Of a stretch of DNA of 64,000 nt, positions 18,282 through 26,209 are shown piece after piece. Positions within the stretch are counted from its first letter, which is position 1. Every line of letters starts with the position of its first letter. Source of the stretch: Tateyamaria omphalii. GTDB lineage: Bacteria; Pseudomonadota; Alphaproteobacteria; Rhodobacterales; Rhodobacteraceae. The notes beneath the pieces are model-generated. The model was not told where the DNA came from and did not search any database. It saw nothing but the letters and a program-made list of their open reading frames with translations. The stretch is from the NCBI RefSeq assembly GCF_014651375.1, contig NZ_BMWT01000001.1:496001-560000 (forward strand), in the 5' to 3' direction. Position numbers and translations under genes: made by a program.

Positions 18282-18335
18282 CCCCCAAATCTGATTGCTC
18301 GACTCCGATAGGCGACTCAGCGTATTTAAGAGTGG

Positions 18336-18350
18336 GAACAAAAAGAGAAC
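18336..18350 (+). promoter_or_regulatory. LexA (SOS) box of imuB
   Basis: GAAC (18336-18339), seven bases, GAAC (18347-18350): the direct-repeat SOS box recognised by LexA in alphaproteobacteria. It lies immediately downstream of a TATTTA (18323-18328) that could be a -10, and nine bases before the GTG start of imuB. Confidence 0.75.
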
Positions 18351-18358
18351 AAGGGATC

Positions 18359-20017
18359 GTGTCCACCCGCCGCATACTGTCCATCTGGTTCCCCTGTCTG
18401 GGTGCCGAGCGTCTGATCCGTCGCCAGCCCATGCTGGGGGACCGGCCCGTGGCTGTGGTCGAAGAAAACCAGAATATGCAGGTAATCACCTCTTTGAACG
18501 GGGTGGCGCAGGCCGATGGCTTGCAGGTCGGGCAACCTGTGCGTGATGCCCATGCCATGTGTCCGGGGCTGCTGACATTTCCCCGGAGCCCACAAGGTGA
18601 GGCGCAGTTTCTGGAAGCGTTGCAGCGCTGGGCGGGCCGCTTTAGCCCCTGGGTTGCGCCCGAGGATGGGGATGCACTGGTGGTGGACCTGACCGGTTGC
18701 GCGCATCTGTTTGGAGGCGAAGAGCAGTTAATGCAGGTCGTGCAGGACGATTGCACTGATCTGGGGCTGAGCGTGTTGGTGGGGTTGGCTGATACGCGCC
18801 GTGCGGCTTGGGCCTTGGCCCGGTATGCAGGCAAGGCAACGGGGTCGGATCGGTCAGGGGATTCCATCGATCAAGAGGCTCGTGCTACGCGGTCGCGCGC
18901 GGGCAAGCGGCGGCACTGGACCAAGGGCGGAACTGCCCCTGCTGTTACGGCCCAAGCCCCGGATACTAGGCGAATTGCACAACCGGGCCAAACGTATACT
19001 GCGCTGTCCCCCTTACCCATTGCTGCCCTGCGGTTAGAGCCTGATATGACAGCACAATTGGGTCGCCTTGGGCTGCGTCGCGTTGGGGATTTACTGGGTC
19101 AACCGCGCGCCGGATTGGCGCGCCGCTTTGGCCGTGGGGTGGTTTTGCGGCTGGATCAGGCGATGGGTAGCGCGCCCGAGCCTGTGTCCCCGGCCAAGCC
19201 GCCGGATCATTTTGCGGTGCGGATGACGTTGCCAGACCCTATCGGCTTGGCCGAAGACGTTATGGCAGCCATAGACCGTGTGCTGCCCCGTCTTTGCAAG
19301 ATGCTTGAGGACAAGGGGAAAGGTGTGCGGCAGGTCATGCTGCAAGCCTATCGGAGTGACCATGCGGTCGAGACTGTTGAGGTGGGTCTGGCCCGTCCCA
19401 GCCATGACCCGCATCGCATCCGACCGTTACTGGAAATGAAGATCGAGGACATTGATGCAGGCTTTGGCATTGATATGATCCGCTTGTTGGCTGTGCAGGT
19501 CGAGCCCGTCCATGATGTCATGACTGTCGGTCATCGTGAGGCTGGGGCAGCCGTGCAGGCACGCTTGAACAATGCCAACGCTCTGGACGATCTGATCGGG
19601 CGGCTGGGCGCGCGTGTCGGGCTGGACGCGATCCGGCGCTTTGAACCGGCAGACAGCCATATCCCCGAAAAGTCCCATAAAATCATGGCGGCTGCATGGT
19701 CGAAGCCACACAAGGGGCCTTGGCCGAAGCCGACCAACCCGCGGCCTTTGTTGCTATGGCACCCCGAGCCGGTGCACGCCCCCGCGACACCTGTGTTCCC
19801 CGAGACGTTCCGGTGGCGCGGTATGGACTTGAAACGGCATCGTGCCATTGGCCCGGAACGGATTGCGCCGGAATGGTGGCTGGACGATCCGAACTGGCGA
19901 TCAGGAACGCGGGATTACTGGGTTGCAGATACAGAGGACGGGCAGCGGTTGTGGTTGTTCTATGCGCACGGTGCTACGATGTCGCCAGGGTGGTTTTGTC
20001 AGGGATCTTTTGCCTGA
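18359..20017 (+). CDS. imuB: ImuB-type Y-family polymerase-like protein
   Basis: ImuB is a catalytically dead Y-family polymerase homologue that recruits DnaE2 and ImuA to the beta clamp for damage-induced mutagenesis. The 552-residue protein starts RRILSIWFPCLGAERL, carries the palm motif DGDALVVDLTGCAHLFGGEE, a helix-hairpin-helix region (LGRLGLRRVGDLLGQPRAGLARRFG) and the ImuB-specific C-terminal end RDYWVADTEDGQRLWLFY. The acidic catalytic residues of active Y polymerases are not evident. I choose GTG 18359 with AAGGGA upstream, because a start at 18332 would place the LexA box in the coding region. Neither imuA nor dnaE2 adjoins it, although the three usually form one operon. Confidence 0.92.
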   Translation: MSTRRILSIWFPCLGAERLIRRQPMLGDRPVAVVEENQNMQVITSLNGVAQADGLQVGQPVRDAHAMCPGLLTFPRSPQGEAQFLEALQRWAGRFSPWVAPEDGDALVVDLTGCAHLFGGEEQLMQVVQDDCTDLGLSVLVGLADTRRAAWALARYAGKATGSDRSGDSIDQEARATRSRAGKRRHWTKGGTAPAVTAQAPDTRRIAQPGQTYTALSPLPIAALRLEPDMTAQLGRLGLRRVGDLLGQPRAGLARRFGRGVVLRLDQAMGSAPEPVSPAKPPDHFAVRMTLPDPIGLAEDVMAAIDRVLPRLCKMLEDKGKGVRQVMLQAYRSDHAVETVEVGLARPSHDPHRIRPLLEMKIEDIDAGFGIDMIRLLAVQVEPVHDVMTVGHREAGAAVQARLNNANALDDLIGRLGARVGLDAIRRFEPADSHIPEKSHKIMAAAWSKPHKGPWPKPTNPRPLLLWHPEPVHAPATPVFPETFRWRGMDLKRHRAIGPERIAPEWWLDDPNWRSGTRDYWVADTEDGQRLWLFYAHGATMSPGWFCQGSFA

Positions 20018-20319
20018 GTCGATAACCCCATCAACCAGCGTCCGGGAATTTCCGGGTCCGCATTTTGTGCCCAATGCCGATGCCCGCAACCGCCTTGTGT
20101 GGGTCGGGATGACACATGAAGACCGTTGCGCGGTTTCTGGCTTACCGCTGGATCAAGCCGAGAAAGTGGATTGTCGAATCGGTGGTTGGATTTGATACCA
20201 AAAGTACATGCGGCCGTATGCAGAAAGCCAAATTCTGGCCTGTGCGTTTCCGCCCATGTCTTTGTAAATAAACCGCAAATTCAAATATTTTTCGAATTTG
20301 TGCATCAAGGAAACAAAAA
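20018..20319. other. 302-base non-coding stretch after imuB
   Basis: No convincing gene is visible. Short open frames here lack ribosome-binding sites and family resemblance, and I could not recognise remnants of dnaE2. The second half is AT-richer than its surroundings and ends in an inverted repeat (20276-20300) before the beta-lactamase gene. It may mark the left border of an acquired patch. Confidence 0.4.
20276..20300. promoter_or_regulatory. inverted repeat before the beta-lactamase gene
   Basis: CAAATTC (20276-20282) and GAATTTG (20294-20300) form a perfect 7-bp inverted repeat around 11 AT-rich bases, seven bases before the ribosome-binding site AAGGAA. No T-run follows, so an operator is more likely than a terminator. 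Confidence 0.42.
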
Positions 20320-21165
20320 ATGAGCAGTACTCTAACCAACCGAAAAGGCGGGCGTCCCATGGCACGTATCCTTACGATTTTCACATTCTTTTTAACCCTA
20401 TCGAGCGCGGCGACCGCTACCGAGGCACCGATCAACATATCGCAAGTGATTGTTGACGAGGGCGTCGATACGCAGGCATCGACAGTAATGGTCCAACGCC
20501 TGTCAGACGGTCAGCTTTGGGTAAGCAACGCCGAGCGATCCAAGGAGCGGTTTTCGCCGGCATCCTCATCCAAAATACCGCATACCTTGATCGCGATTGA
20601 AACCGGTGTCGCCACTCCGGATGCGACCTTCAAGTGGGATGGCAAGTTGCGCTGGGTCGAGGCGTGGAACCGTGACCACAGTTTGAAATCGGCTTTTCAG
20701 GTTTCAGCGGTCTGGGTCTACCAGGAAATTGCGCGGCGGGCCGGTTCGGCGACAATGCGGGATTGGTTGCAACGATTCAATTATGGCGACGCCAATGTTG
20801 GGACCGAAGCAACGCTGACAACCTATTGGCTGGACGGCACATTGCGTATTTCCGCCACGGAACAGATCGCATTTCTGCGTCAGTTGGCCGAACGCGACTT
20901 GCCGCTTTCAGACACCACCTACGCGGCGGCCGATGAGATCATGCAGGCTGACTCAGGTGATGGCTGGACAATGTACAGCAAGACCGGCTGGTTTTCGGAC
21001 CGCGGCGCCATGGACATTGGTTGGTATGTCGGCTGGGTCCGCTGCAGTTCTGATACCTATGTATTTGCAATGAACATGGACATGCCCAACTCGTCCTTTA
21101 GAAACCTACGGATTTCTACGGCAAAGGCAGCATTGAACGATATTGGCGCCTTTGATTGCCAGTAA
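20320..21165 (+). CDS. class D (OXA-type) beta-lactamase family protein
   Basis: Secreted serine beta-lactamase-like protein of 281 residues. A signal peptide covers about residues 1-34 (hydrophobic core ILTIFTFFLTLSSA). Active-site elements are present: Ser82-Ser-Ser-Lys85 (SxxK), Ser129-Ala-Val131 (SxV), Tyr155-Gly-Asp157 where most members have YGN, the family segment TTYWLDGTLRIS, and Lys221-Thr-Gly223 (KTG). The Asp in place of Asn is unusual and could alter substrate range. ATG 20320 has AAGGAA seven bases upstream. It stands alone, and the flanking DNA is less GC-rich than the neighbours, hinting at acquisition. Confidence 0.9.
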   Translation: MSSTLTNRKGGRPMARILTIFTFFLTLSSAATATEAPINISQVIVDEGVDTQASTVMVQRLSDGQLWVSNAERSKERFSPASSSKIPHTLIAIETGVATPDATFKWDGKLRWVEAWNRDHSLKSAFQVSAVWVYQEIARRAGSATMRDWLQRFNYGDANVGTEATLTTYWLDGTLRISATEQIAFLRQLAERDLPLSDTTYAAADEIMQADSGDGWTMYSKTGWFSDRGAMDIGWYVGWVRCSSDTYVFAMNMDMPNSSFRNLRISTAKAALNDIGAFDCQ

Positions 21166-21177
21166 GGGCATTAAAAA

Positions 21178-21200
21178 AGCACGGCGCAGCGCGCCGTGCT
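21178..21200 (-). terminator. strong hairpin with a T-run only on the minus strand
   Basis: AGCACGGCGC (21178-21187), loop AGC, GCGCCGTGCT (21191-21200) form a perfect 10-bp stem. A-run 21173-21178 precedes it, giving a T-tract only for minus-strand transcription, yet the flanking genes are both on the plus strand. It may still end beta-lactamase transcripts as a hairpin, or be a relic of a rearranged neighbourhood. Confidence 0.5.
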
Positions 21201-21266
21201 GACCTGGCGCACGACATTGACCGCAAAAATCGCTCCATGTGCCAACACGTTTGCAGGAGAGCCAAA

Positions 21267-22262
21267 GTGATCCCAACAAAGTCATTTCAGAAGCAGACGA
21301 TGAAGGCTCGGTGGGCAGAGTTGAAGCACCTATTGCGCATCGGCTGCCTTGCAATGCTTACCCTGTTGTGCGGTGGGCACATGGTTGTGGCCGAGGAAAC
21401 GCGCCGTATTTCTTTCAGCTTCGATGATGCACCGATGGACGCTGGTCCGCTTTTGGATGGTCGGGCTAGAACGAACATGTTGATCGCTGCGCTTGATGCG
21501 ACAGGCATTCGCGGTGCAGCATTCTTTGTTCTGACCCAGTCGCTTGTTCAAAATCCTGATGGGGCGGAGCGTTTGCGCGCATACGCAGATGCCGGGCATG
21601 TGTTGGCAAATCATACACACACCCATCCGTGGCTCCGTGCGACGGAACCACCGGAGTATCTGGCAGATATCGACCGTGCAGCGGAAATGCTGGCCGTGTT
21701 CGACAACGTCCAACCGTATTTTCGCTACCCGTATCTGGATGAGGGCAACACACGGCAAAAACGATTGGCGGTGATCGACGGCTTGCAAACGCGGGGTCTG
21801 TCGAACGGCTATGTCACGATCGACACCTATGATTGGTATATGCAAGCACTTGTTGCCGAGGCCGTTGAGGCGGGCCATCAGATCGATATGCGCAAGCTCG
21901 GACAGATCTATGTCGAAATTCTGGTCGAGACGATCGAGTTTTACGATGCGCTGGCCTTGCAAACGCTCGGACGTCATCCGGACCACGTGCTTCTGTTGCA
22001 CGAAAATGACTTGGCCGCCATGTTTGTCGATGACTTGGCCGAAGCCCTCACGCGCGACGGGTGGGAGATCATCCCAGTTGCCGAAGCTTACACCGACACC
22101 ATAGCCGATATGCAACCCGACACGCAGTTCAATGGTCAAGGGCGCGTTGCCGCTATTGCGCATTCCAACGGAGCGCATCCCAGGCAACTCGTATCACCCA
22201 CGGAGGAAGAGGACATCCTCAGAGCGCGGTTCGTCGCAAGTGGTCTGCTTCCCCGCCAATGA
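21267..22262 (+). CDS. polysaccharide deacetylase family protein
   Basis: Exported NodB-homology (carbohydrate esterase 4) protein of 331 residues. After a hydrophobic N-terminal segment (residues 20-41, cleavage near VVAEE) come the metal-site motifs: SFSFDDAP (Asp53, Asp54), NHTHTHPW (His116 and His120), RYPYLDEG (143-150) and a late histidine in VLLLHEND. It should remove acyl groups from N-acetylated glycans such as peptidoglycan or surface polysaccharide. GTG 21267 has an ideal AGGAGA seven bases upstream; longer in-frame readings from 21156 would start inside the terminator hairpin region. Confidence 0.88.
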   Translation: MIPTKSFQKQTMKARWAELKHLLRIGCLAMLTLLCGGHMVVAEETRRISFSFDDAPMDAGPLLDGRARTNMLIAALDATGIRGAAFFVLTQSLVQNPDGAERLRAYADAGHVLANHTHTHPWLRATEPPEYLADIDRAAEMLAVFDNVQPYFRYPYLDEGNTRQKRLAVIDGLQTRGLSNGYVTIDTYDWYMQALVAEAVEAGHQIDMRKLGQIYVEILVETIEFYDALALQTLGRHPDHVLLLHENDLAAMFVDDLAEALTRDGWEIIPVAEAYTDTIADMQPDTQFNGQGRVAAIAHSNGAHPRQLVSPTEEEDILRARFVASGLLPRQ

Positions 22263-22611
22263 TTTTACGCAACTTGGAAACAAACCCATATTTGTTGTCT
22301 TACCGCGCCTTCTGCCTTGGATGGGCGAAGCAAGCAGTGTCCGTCGACTGACTCAGATGGTCAGACTTGAAATGACAGGGCGCAACCCGATGGTCATTTC
22401 CCCGTCTCCAATCAAAGTTGTGTAGGTCCCGAACTGCTTGAGAACCCCCCGTCGCCGGCGTTTTGCAGTTGTTTGAAACAGTCGAGATCGTCGCGTCAAA
22501 TGGCCCATGAACGTCAAAACCCGGGGTGGGTGAACGGGAGAAACAACGACACCGAGCGGAATTGACTTCGGACATCTTGTCGGCGCCGCATTGGATGATT
22601 TTATCGCTGCA
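22263..22611. other. 349-base non-coding stretch
   Basis: No gene supported on either strand. A long minus-strand open frame crosses it but continues as the mirror of the following gene and lacks family features. No terminator or clear promoter was recognised. It may be the right border of the beta-lactamase/deacetylase patch. The extreme 3' end could belong to the next gene if a TTG at 22591 is its start. Confidence 0.35.
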
Positions 22612-23154
22612 ATGGATCGTCGTATTGCATTGGAATTTTTGCCGGGCGCTGCGTTTTTGCTGGGCTACGCCACGGGTGGACTGTTGTGGGCTGCCGGTCT
22701 GGCCGTCGGGGCGACAGCGCTGGCCGTTGGTGTGCGCTGGCGATGGGATGGCAGTGTTCCGTGGTTGGCGGTGTCGACATTGGTTCTTGCCCTGATCCTG
22801 ACGGTGCTGGGCATCGTCCTGAATGATGAGACATTTGTGCTGATCCGTCCAACAGTGGGTGCCGTTGCATTTGCAGGTATTCTTGCGATCGGTGCTTTTG
22901 TGCGCCCAAGTTTGCTGGAGCGCACGCTGGGCCATGCTTTGGAGATCGAGCCAGAAGGTTGGCATGTGCTTCACGCGGCGTGGATTGCGATCACACTGCT
23001 GTCGGCTGGAGCGAATGAAGTTGCGCGACAGGCGCTCAACACAGATCAATGGGCTATCTACAATGTGCTGTCGGATCCGCTGTTGTTCGGTCTGATTTGG
23101 CTGGCAACGTGGTCGGTCGCATACTGGTACTGGATCGAAGAGGATGAGGCGTGA
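22612..23154 (+). CDS. YciB/IspZ-like inner-membrane protein
   Basis: A 180-residue integral membrane protein with five to six helices. The order of features matches the septation-protein-A (YciB/IspZ) family: RRIALEFLPGAAFLLGY at the start, FVLIRPTVGAVAFAGILAIG in the middle, then GWHVLHAAWIAITLLSAGANEVARQAL and WAIYNVLSDPLLFGL toward the end (compare the family NExVW...W..FKxFG). YciB interacts with division and envelope-synthesis complexes in E. coli. The match is distant, so the name is tentative. I use ATG 22612; an in-frame TTG at 22591 would add seven residues. It faces paaK with eight bases between stops. Confidence 0.7.
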   Translation: MDRRIALEFLPGAAFLLGYATGGLLWAAGLAVGATALAVGVRWRWDGSVPWLAVSTLVLALILTVLGIVLNDETFVLIRPTVGAVAFAGILAIGAFVRPSLLERTLGHALEIEPEGWHVLHAAWIAITLLSAGANEVARQALNTDQWAIYNVLSDPLLFGLIWLATWSVAYWYWIEEDEA

Positions 23155-23162
23155 TCGCGCCG

Positions 23163-24455
23163 TTACCTTTTGTCGACGATCCGCACAGCTTTGCCTTGTG
23201 ATCGTTCGACGCGTCCGGGATCTGCCACGTCCACCGCGACACTGATCCCGACGGTTTGCTTGATCCGGCTGGCAAGCGTTTTCCCGGCATCTGCATGGTT
23301 TGTGTTGGCGTCTGCTGCCTCGCATAGTACGCGCATTTGGTCCATGCGATCCGGCTTGGTCAATTCGATCTGGAAATGAGGTGCAAGGCCGGGTGTGGCC
23401 ATCAGGCATTCTTCGATCTGCGTGGGGAAGACGTTCACGCCACGCAGGATGATCATGTCGTCGCTGCGCCCTGTCACTTTCTCCATCCGTCGCATGCTGC
23501 GCGCTGTGCCCGGCAGCAATCGGGTCAGATCACGGGTGCGGTAGCGAATGATCGGGAAGGCCTCTTTGGTCAGCGAGGTAAAGACAAGTTCGCCCATTTC
23601 GCCGTCCGCGACTGGTTCACCCGAATTCGGATCAATGATTTCGGGAAAGAAGTGGTCTTCCCAGATGTGTAGCCCGTCCTTGGTTTCCACGCATTCCATG
23701 GACACACCGGGGCCGATGACTTCGGACAGACCATAAATGTCGACCGCATGCATGTCGAAGGCCTGTTCGATTTCGGTCCGCATGGCGTTGGTCCAGGGTT
23801 CGGCACCAAAGATGCCGACCTCAAGCGATGAGGCACGTGGGTCGAGACCCTGGGCATTGAATTCATCCAAAACAGACAGGGCGTAGGACGGGGTGACCGT
23901 GATCCCCTTCGGTTTGAAATCTTCGATCAGCCGTACCTGCCGGGGTGTCATGCCGCCCGAGATCGGGATCGTGGTCAGCCCCAGCGCATCCGCTCCCAGG
24001 TGGATACCAAGGCCACCTGTGAACAACCCGTAGCCATAAGCATTGTGCAACAGGTCGCCGGGTTGCAGCCCGGCGGCACGCAGGCTGCGCGCGACAACCT
24101 GACCCCAGTTGGCAAGATCGTTTTCGGTATAACCTACCACCGTGGGCTGGCCAGTCGTGCCCGATGACGCGTGGATGCGTTTCACCTGATCACGGGGGAC
24201 GGCGAACATGCCAAACGGGTAGTTGGCGCGCAGGTCCTGCTTGGCTGTGAAGGGGAACTTGGCGAGATCGCCAAGAGACGTCAGATCGTCGGGGTGCACG
24301 CCTGCCGCGTCAAAGGCCGTCTTGTAGTGCGGCACGTTCGTATAGGCGTGGTTCAGGGACCATTTCAGGCGGTCAAGCTGCAGCGCTGTGATCTCGTCCC
24401 GGCTGGCAACTTCGATGGGATCGAGCGTGCTGCGATCAGGTGTGAGGTTTTTCAT
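23163..24455 (-). CDS. paaK: phenylacetate-CoA ligase
   Basis: PaaK activates phenylacetate to phenylacetyl-CoA with ATP in the cytosol, the entry step of the aerobic paa pathway. The 430-residue adenylate-forming enzyme has the P-loop-like HASSGTTGQPTVVGYT, the core GYGLFTGGLGIHLGADALG, the adenylate segment DIYGLSEVIGPG and the hinge/catalytic region RTRDLTRLLPGT...GRSDDMIILRGVNVFP. Length is typical (430-440). ATG 24455 overlaps the paaI stop as ATGA. Other paa genes (paaABCDE, paaZ) are not in the window. Confidence 0.95.
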   Translation of the reverse strand: MKNLTPDRSTLDPIEVASRDEITALQLDRLKWSLNHAYTNVPHYKTAFDAAGVHPDDLTSLGDLAKFPFTAKQDLRANYPFGMFAVPRDQVKRIHASSGTTGQPTVVGYTENDLANWGQVVARSLRAAGLQPGDLLHNAYGYGLFTGGLGIHLGADALGLTTIPISGGMTPRQVRLIEDFKPKGITVTPSYALSVLDEFNAQGLDPRASSLEVGIFGAEPWTNAMRTEIEQAFDMHAVDIYGLSEVIGPGVSMECVETKDGLHIWEDHFFPEIIDPNSGEPVADGEMGELVFTSLTKEAFPIIRYRTRDLTRLLPGTARSMRRMEKVTGRSDDMIILRGVNVFPTQIEECLMATPGLAPHFQIELTKPDRMDQMRVLCEAADANTNHADAGKTLASRIKQTVGISVAVDVADPGRVERSQGKAVRIVDKR

Positions 24456-24886
24456 GTCGGGTCCTCGTCGAAATGCGTGCCTTTGATTGTGCGTGACAGG
24501 CCGCGGAATAGTGCGATCTGGCGGCCATCTGCGCCGGTCACCGTCACATCGTAAATGCCGGAGCGACCCTGCCGGTCTGTTTCAGTCGCGGTTGCTGTCA
24601 GGACTTCGTCTATCTTGCCGGGAGAAAGGTACGTAATCTGGTTTTGCTGAGCGACCGTGATCTTGTTGTAGGTGTTGCAAGCAAAGGCAAATGCGCTGTC
24701 GGCAAGTGTAAAGATCATACCGCCATGGCAGATGCCGTGCCCGTTCAGCATGTGCTTGCGCACTTGCATCGTCAGTGTTGCTGCACCGGGCGAAACATGC
24801 GCGATCCGCATGCCCAGTGCCTGGCTGGCTTCATCCGTCGCCCACATGACATCTGCGCAGCGCTGGGCGCGTTCCTGAGGCGTCAT
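24452..24886 (-). CDS. paaI: hydroxyphenylacetyl-CoA thioesterase PaaI
   Basis: PaaI is a hotdog-fold thioesterase that releases CoA from stalled ring-hydroxylated intermediates of phenylacetate degradation. The 144-residue protein has the family core LNGHGICHGGMIFTLADSAFAFACNTYN, including the HGG segment and catalytic aspartate on the central helix. ATG 24886 has GGGGAGG upstream and its stop overlaps paaK. A palindrome 54 bases upstream (24940-24953) may bind the pathway regulator. Confidence 0.93.
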   Translation of the reverse strand: MTPQERAQRCADVMWATDEASQALGMRIAHVSPGAATLTMQVRKHMLNGHGICHGGMIFTLADSAFAFACNTYNKITVAQQNQITYLSPGKIDEVLTATATETDRQGRSGIYDVTVTGADGRQIALFRGLSRTIKGTHFDEDPT

Positions 24887-24939
24887 CCGGCATCCTCCCC
24901 ATGCGTTTCAGACTTGCGTGACTTTGCCTTGGTTTTGTA

Positions 24940-24953
24940 ACGCTTTCAAGCGT
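24940..24953. promoter_or_regulatory. palindrome in the paaI/DUF2794 divergent region
   Basis: ACGCTT-TC-AAGCGT is a perfect 6-bp inverted repeat with a two-base centre, midway between the divergent starts of paaI (24886) and the DUF2794 gene (25002). Its size and position fit an operator for the paa genes. Confidence 0.4.
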
Positions 24954-25001
24954 ATTGGCATGACACTTGAAATTGTGCATGGGTCGCGCAACTGTGGCGG
25001 C

Positions 25002-25349
25002 ATGACGCTGCACACGCCCCCCCCATCAAACCTGCGCGAAATGCCCAGCCCGCAAGTGGCTTTCCACAGAACTGAGTTGTCAGTGATCCTGTCGCTTTAT
25101 GGCCGCATGGTGGCCGCTGGTGAATGGCGGGATTACGGGATTTCATGTTTGCGCGAGGTCGCCGTGTTCTCTGTGTTCCGCAGAACGGCGGAAAATCCGA
25201 TGTATCGGATTGAGAAGCGGCCGAAGCTTCGGAGCAAGCAGGGCATGTACGCAGTGATTGGCATGGATGGTCAGGTGCTGCGCCGGGGGCAGGACCTGAA
25301 GACCGTGCTGCGGGTGTTGGAACGCAAGCTGATCCGCGCCGTCGATTAA
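25002..25349 (+). CDS. DUF2794 family protein
   Basis: A 115-residue cytosolic protein restricted to alphaproteobacteria as far as I know. The family body is visible: FHRTELSVILSLYGRMVAAGEWRDYGI, then AVFSVFRRTAENPMYRIEKRP and the C-terminal GQVLRRGQDLKTVLRVLERKL. No function is established. I start at ATG 25002 (MTLHTPPPSNLRE), since residues further upstream (to 24918) would run through the palindrome region. No catalytic residue pattern is obvious; the compact basic surface could suit nucleic-acid or protein binding, which is speculation. Confidence 0.85.
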   Translation: MTLHTPPPSNLREMPSPQVAFHRTELSVILSLYGRMVAAGEWRDYGISCLREVAVFSVFRRTAENPMYRIEKRPKLRSKQGMYAVIGMDGQVLRRGQDLKTVLRVLERKLIRAVD

Positions 25350-25384
25350 GGTCCGCTCACGCGGGCGCGATTCATTTTTGCTGA

Positions 25385-25405
25385 CGAGGGGCTGTCTGCC
25401 CCTCG
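25385..25405. terminator. hairpin between DUF2794 and the C40 peptidase gene
   Basis: CGAGGGGC (25385-25392), loop TGTCT, GCCCCTCG (25398-25405): a perfect 8-bp stem between convergent genes. Neither side has a T-tract, so it would be a factor-assisted or weak bidirectional terminator. Confidence 0.45.
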
Positions 25406-25438
25406 AACTCCCCGATGGTATTTCTGGTCAGAAGAAGA
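25405..25438 (+). repeat. 34-bp intergenic element, copy 2
   Basis: This copy is diverged in its left half but ends TGGTATTTCTGGTCAGAAGAAGA's conserved part, matching copy 3 closely from the TGGTATTT segment onward. It ends at the base before the stop codon of the C40 peptidase gene, in the same relation to that minus-strand gene as copies 1, 3 and 4. Confidence 0.5.
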
Positions 25439-26209
25439 TCAGGGGCGTTTATGGCTGGTGATGTTGCCGTCACCTTGTTGGGCAATGCGTGTTGCCGCGC
25501 CCGCGATTGGTTCCTCGACCACTGACATGTGGAAGGAATTGGCGTGAATCATATGTCTCTCGCTGGTTACGAGTGCGACATGCCCTTTCCAGAACAGCAA
25601 ATCCCCCGGTTTGTAAGGCCCGTTGGCGTCTGCGAATGCCGCTTCTTGCAGGTCGCTGTCGCCGGGGCATGGCGTGCCAGCGGTGGTCATTGCGATCTGC
25701 GCGAGGCCTGAGCAGTCGATGCCTGACCGTGTATTGCCGCCCCAGAGATAGGGTGTACCCAGAAAAAGACGGGCGGTCTGGATGGGGTTCGCTGTATAGG
25801 GGGTGGACGAGATTTGTGATTTCGGGACGTGGCCAAATCTGGTTTCGATGAAGTCCGGTGTGTCGGAGAGGGCGGTGAGCCGTGTTCCAAATGTCAGGCT
25901 CGCAGTGTTCTCGGATTTGATGTTGGCATCTGAATAAGCGTGGCCGGCGGGTGCCGTGACGACATGTGTGGGGTCAGTGACTGGGCCAAGTGCTGTAGCG
26001 GCGACGAATCCGACATAGCCGTCCTGCTCGGCCCGGATATAGGCATGGTCTTCACTGCTCCCCAACACCGCAACCCTTGCGCCGCCAATCAATTGGCGGT
26101 CACGGGGACCATTCGGTCGCGCCAGCAAATCTGCATAAGGCACGATGACTTGTCCCGGCCTGGTGCCGTCCACGAGGTGTGGGTCGGGTGTGGTTCTTCG
26201 GTCCGTCAC
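25439..26209 (-). CDS. NlpC/P60 family (C40) peptidase
   Basis: A 256-residue cell-wall-type cysteine peptidase. Residues 15-135 look like one or two SH3-like binding domains (VLLARPNGPRDRQLIGGARVAVLG and following beta strands); residues 140-250 are the catalytic domain with RLFLGTPYLWGGNTRSGIDCSGLAQ (catalytic Cys), FWKGHVALV (His) and HANSFHM (third residue). No signal peptide is visible, as in the YkfC-like dipeptide-recycling peptidases, which cleave gamma-D-Glu peptides in the cytosol. The GTG start overlaps the aminopeptidase stop as GTGA, which supports a peptide-recycling pair. Confidence 0.92.
   Translation of the reverse strand: MTDRRTTPDPHLVDGTRPGQVIVPYADLLARPNGPRDRQLIGGARVAVLGSSEDHAYIRAEQDGYVGFVAATALGPVTDPTHVVTAPAGHAYSDANIKSENTASLTFGTRLTALSDTPDFIETRFGHVPKSQISSTPYTANPIQTARLFLGTPYLWGGNTRSGIDCSGLAQIAMTTAGTPCPGDSDLQEAAFADANGPYKPGDLLFWKGHVALVTSERHMIHANSFHMSVVEEPIAGAATRIAQQGDGNITSHKRP

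Noticed and set aside
18332-18358. Earlier in-frame GTG start for imuB at 18332
   Set aside because: It would put the LexA operator inside the coding sequence, and the extra residues have no family match.
20018-20319. Possible dnaE2 remnant after imuB
   Set aside because: Six-frame reading gave no DnaE2-like segment.
22300-23409. 369-codon minus frame over the gap and the YciB-like gene
   Set aside because: It runs through the paaK end and the reverse of a membrane protein; no motif or start signal.
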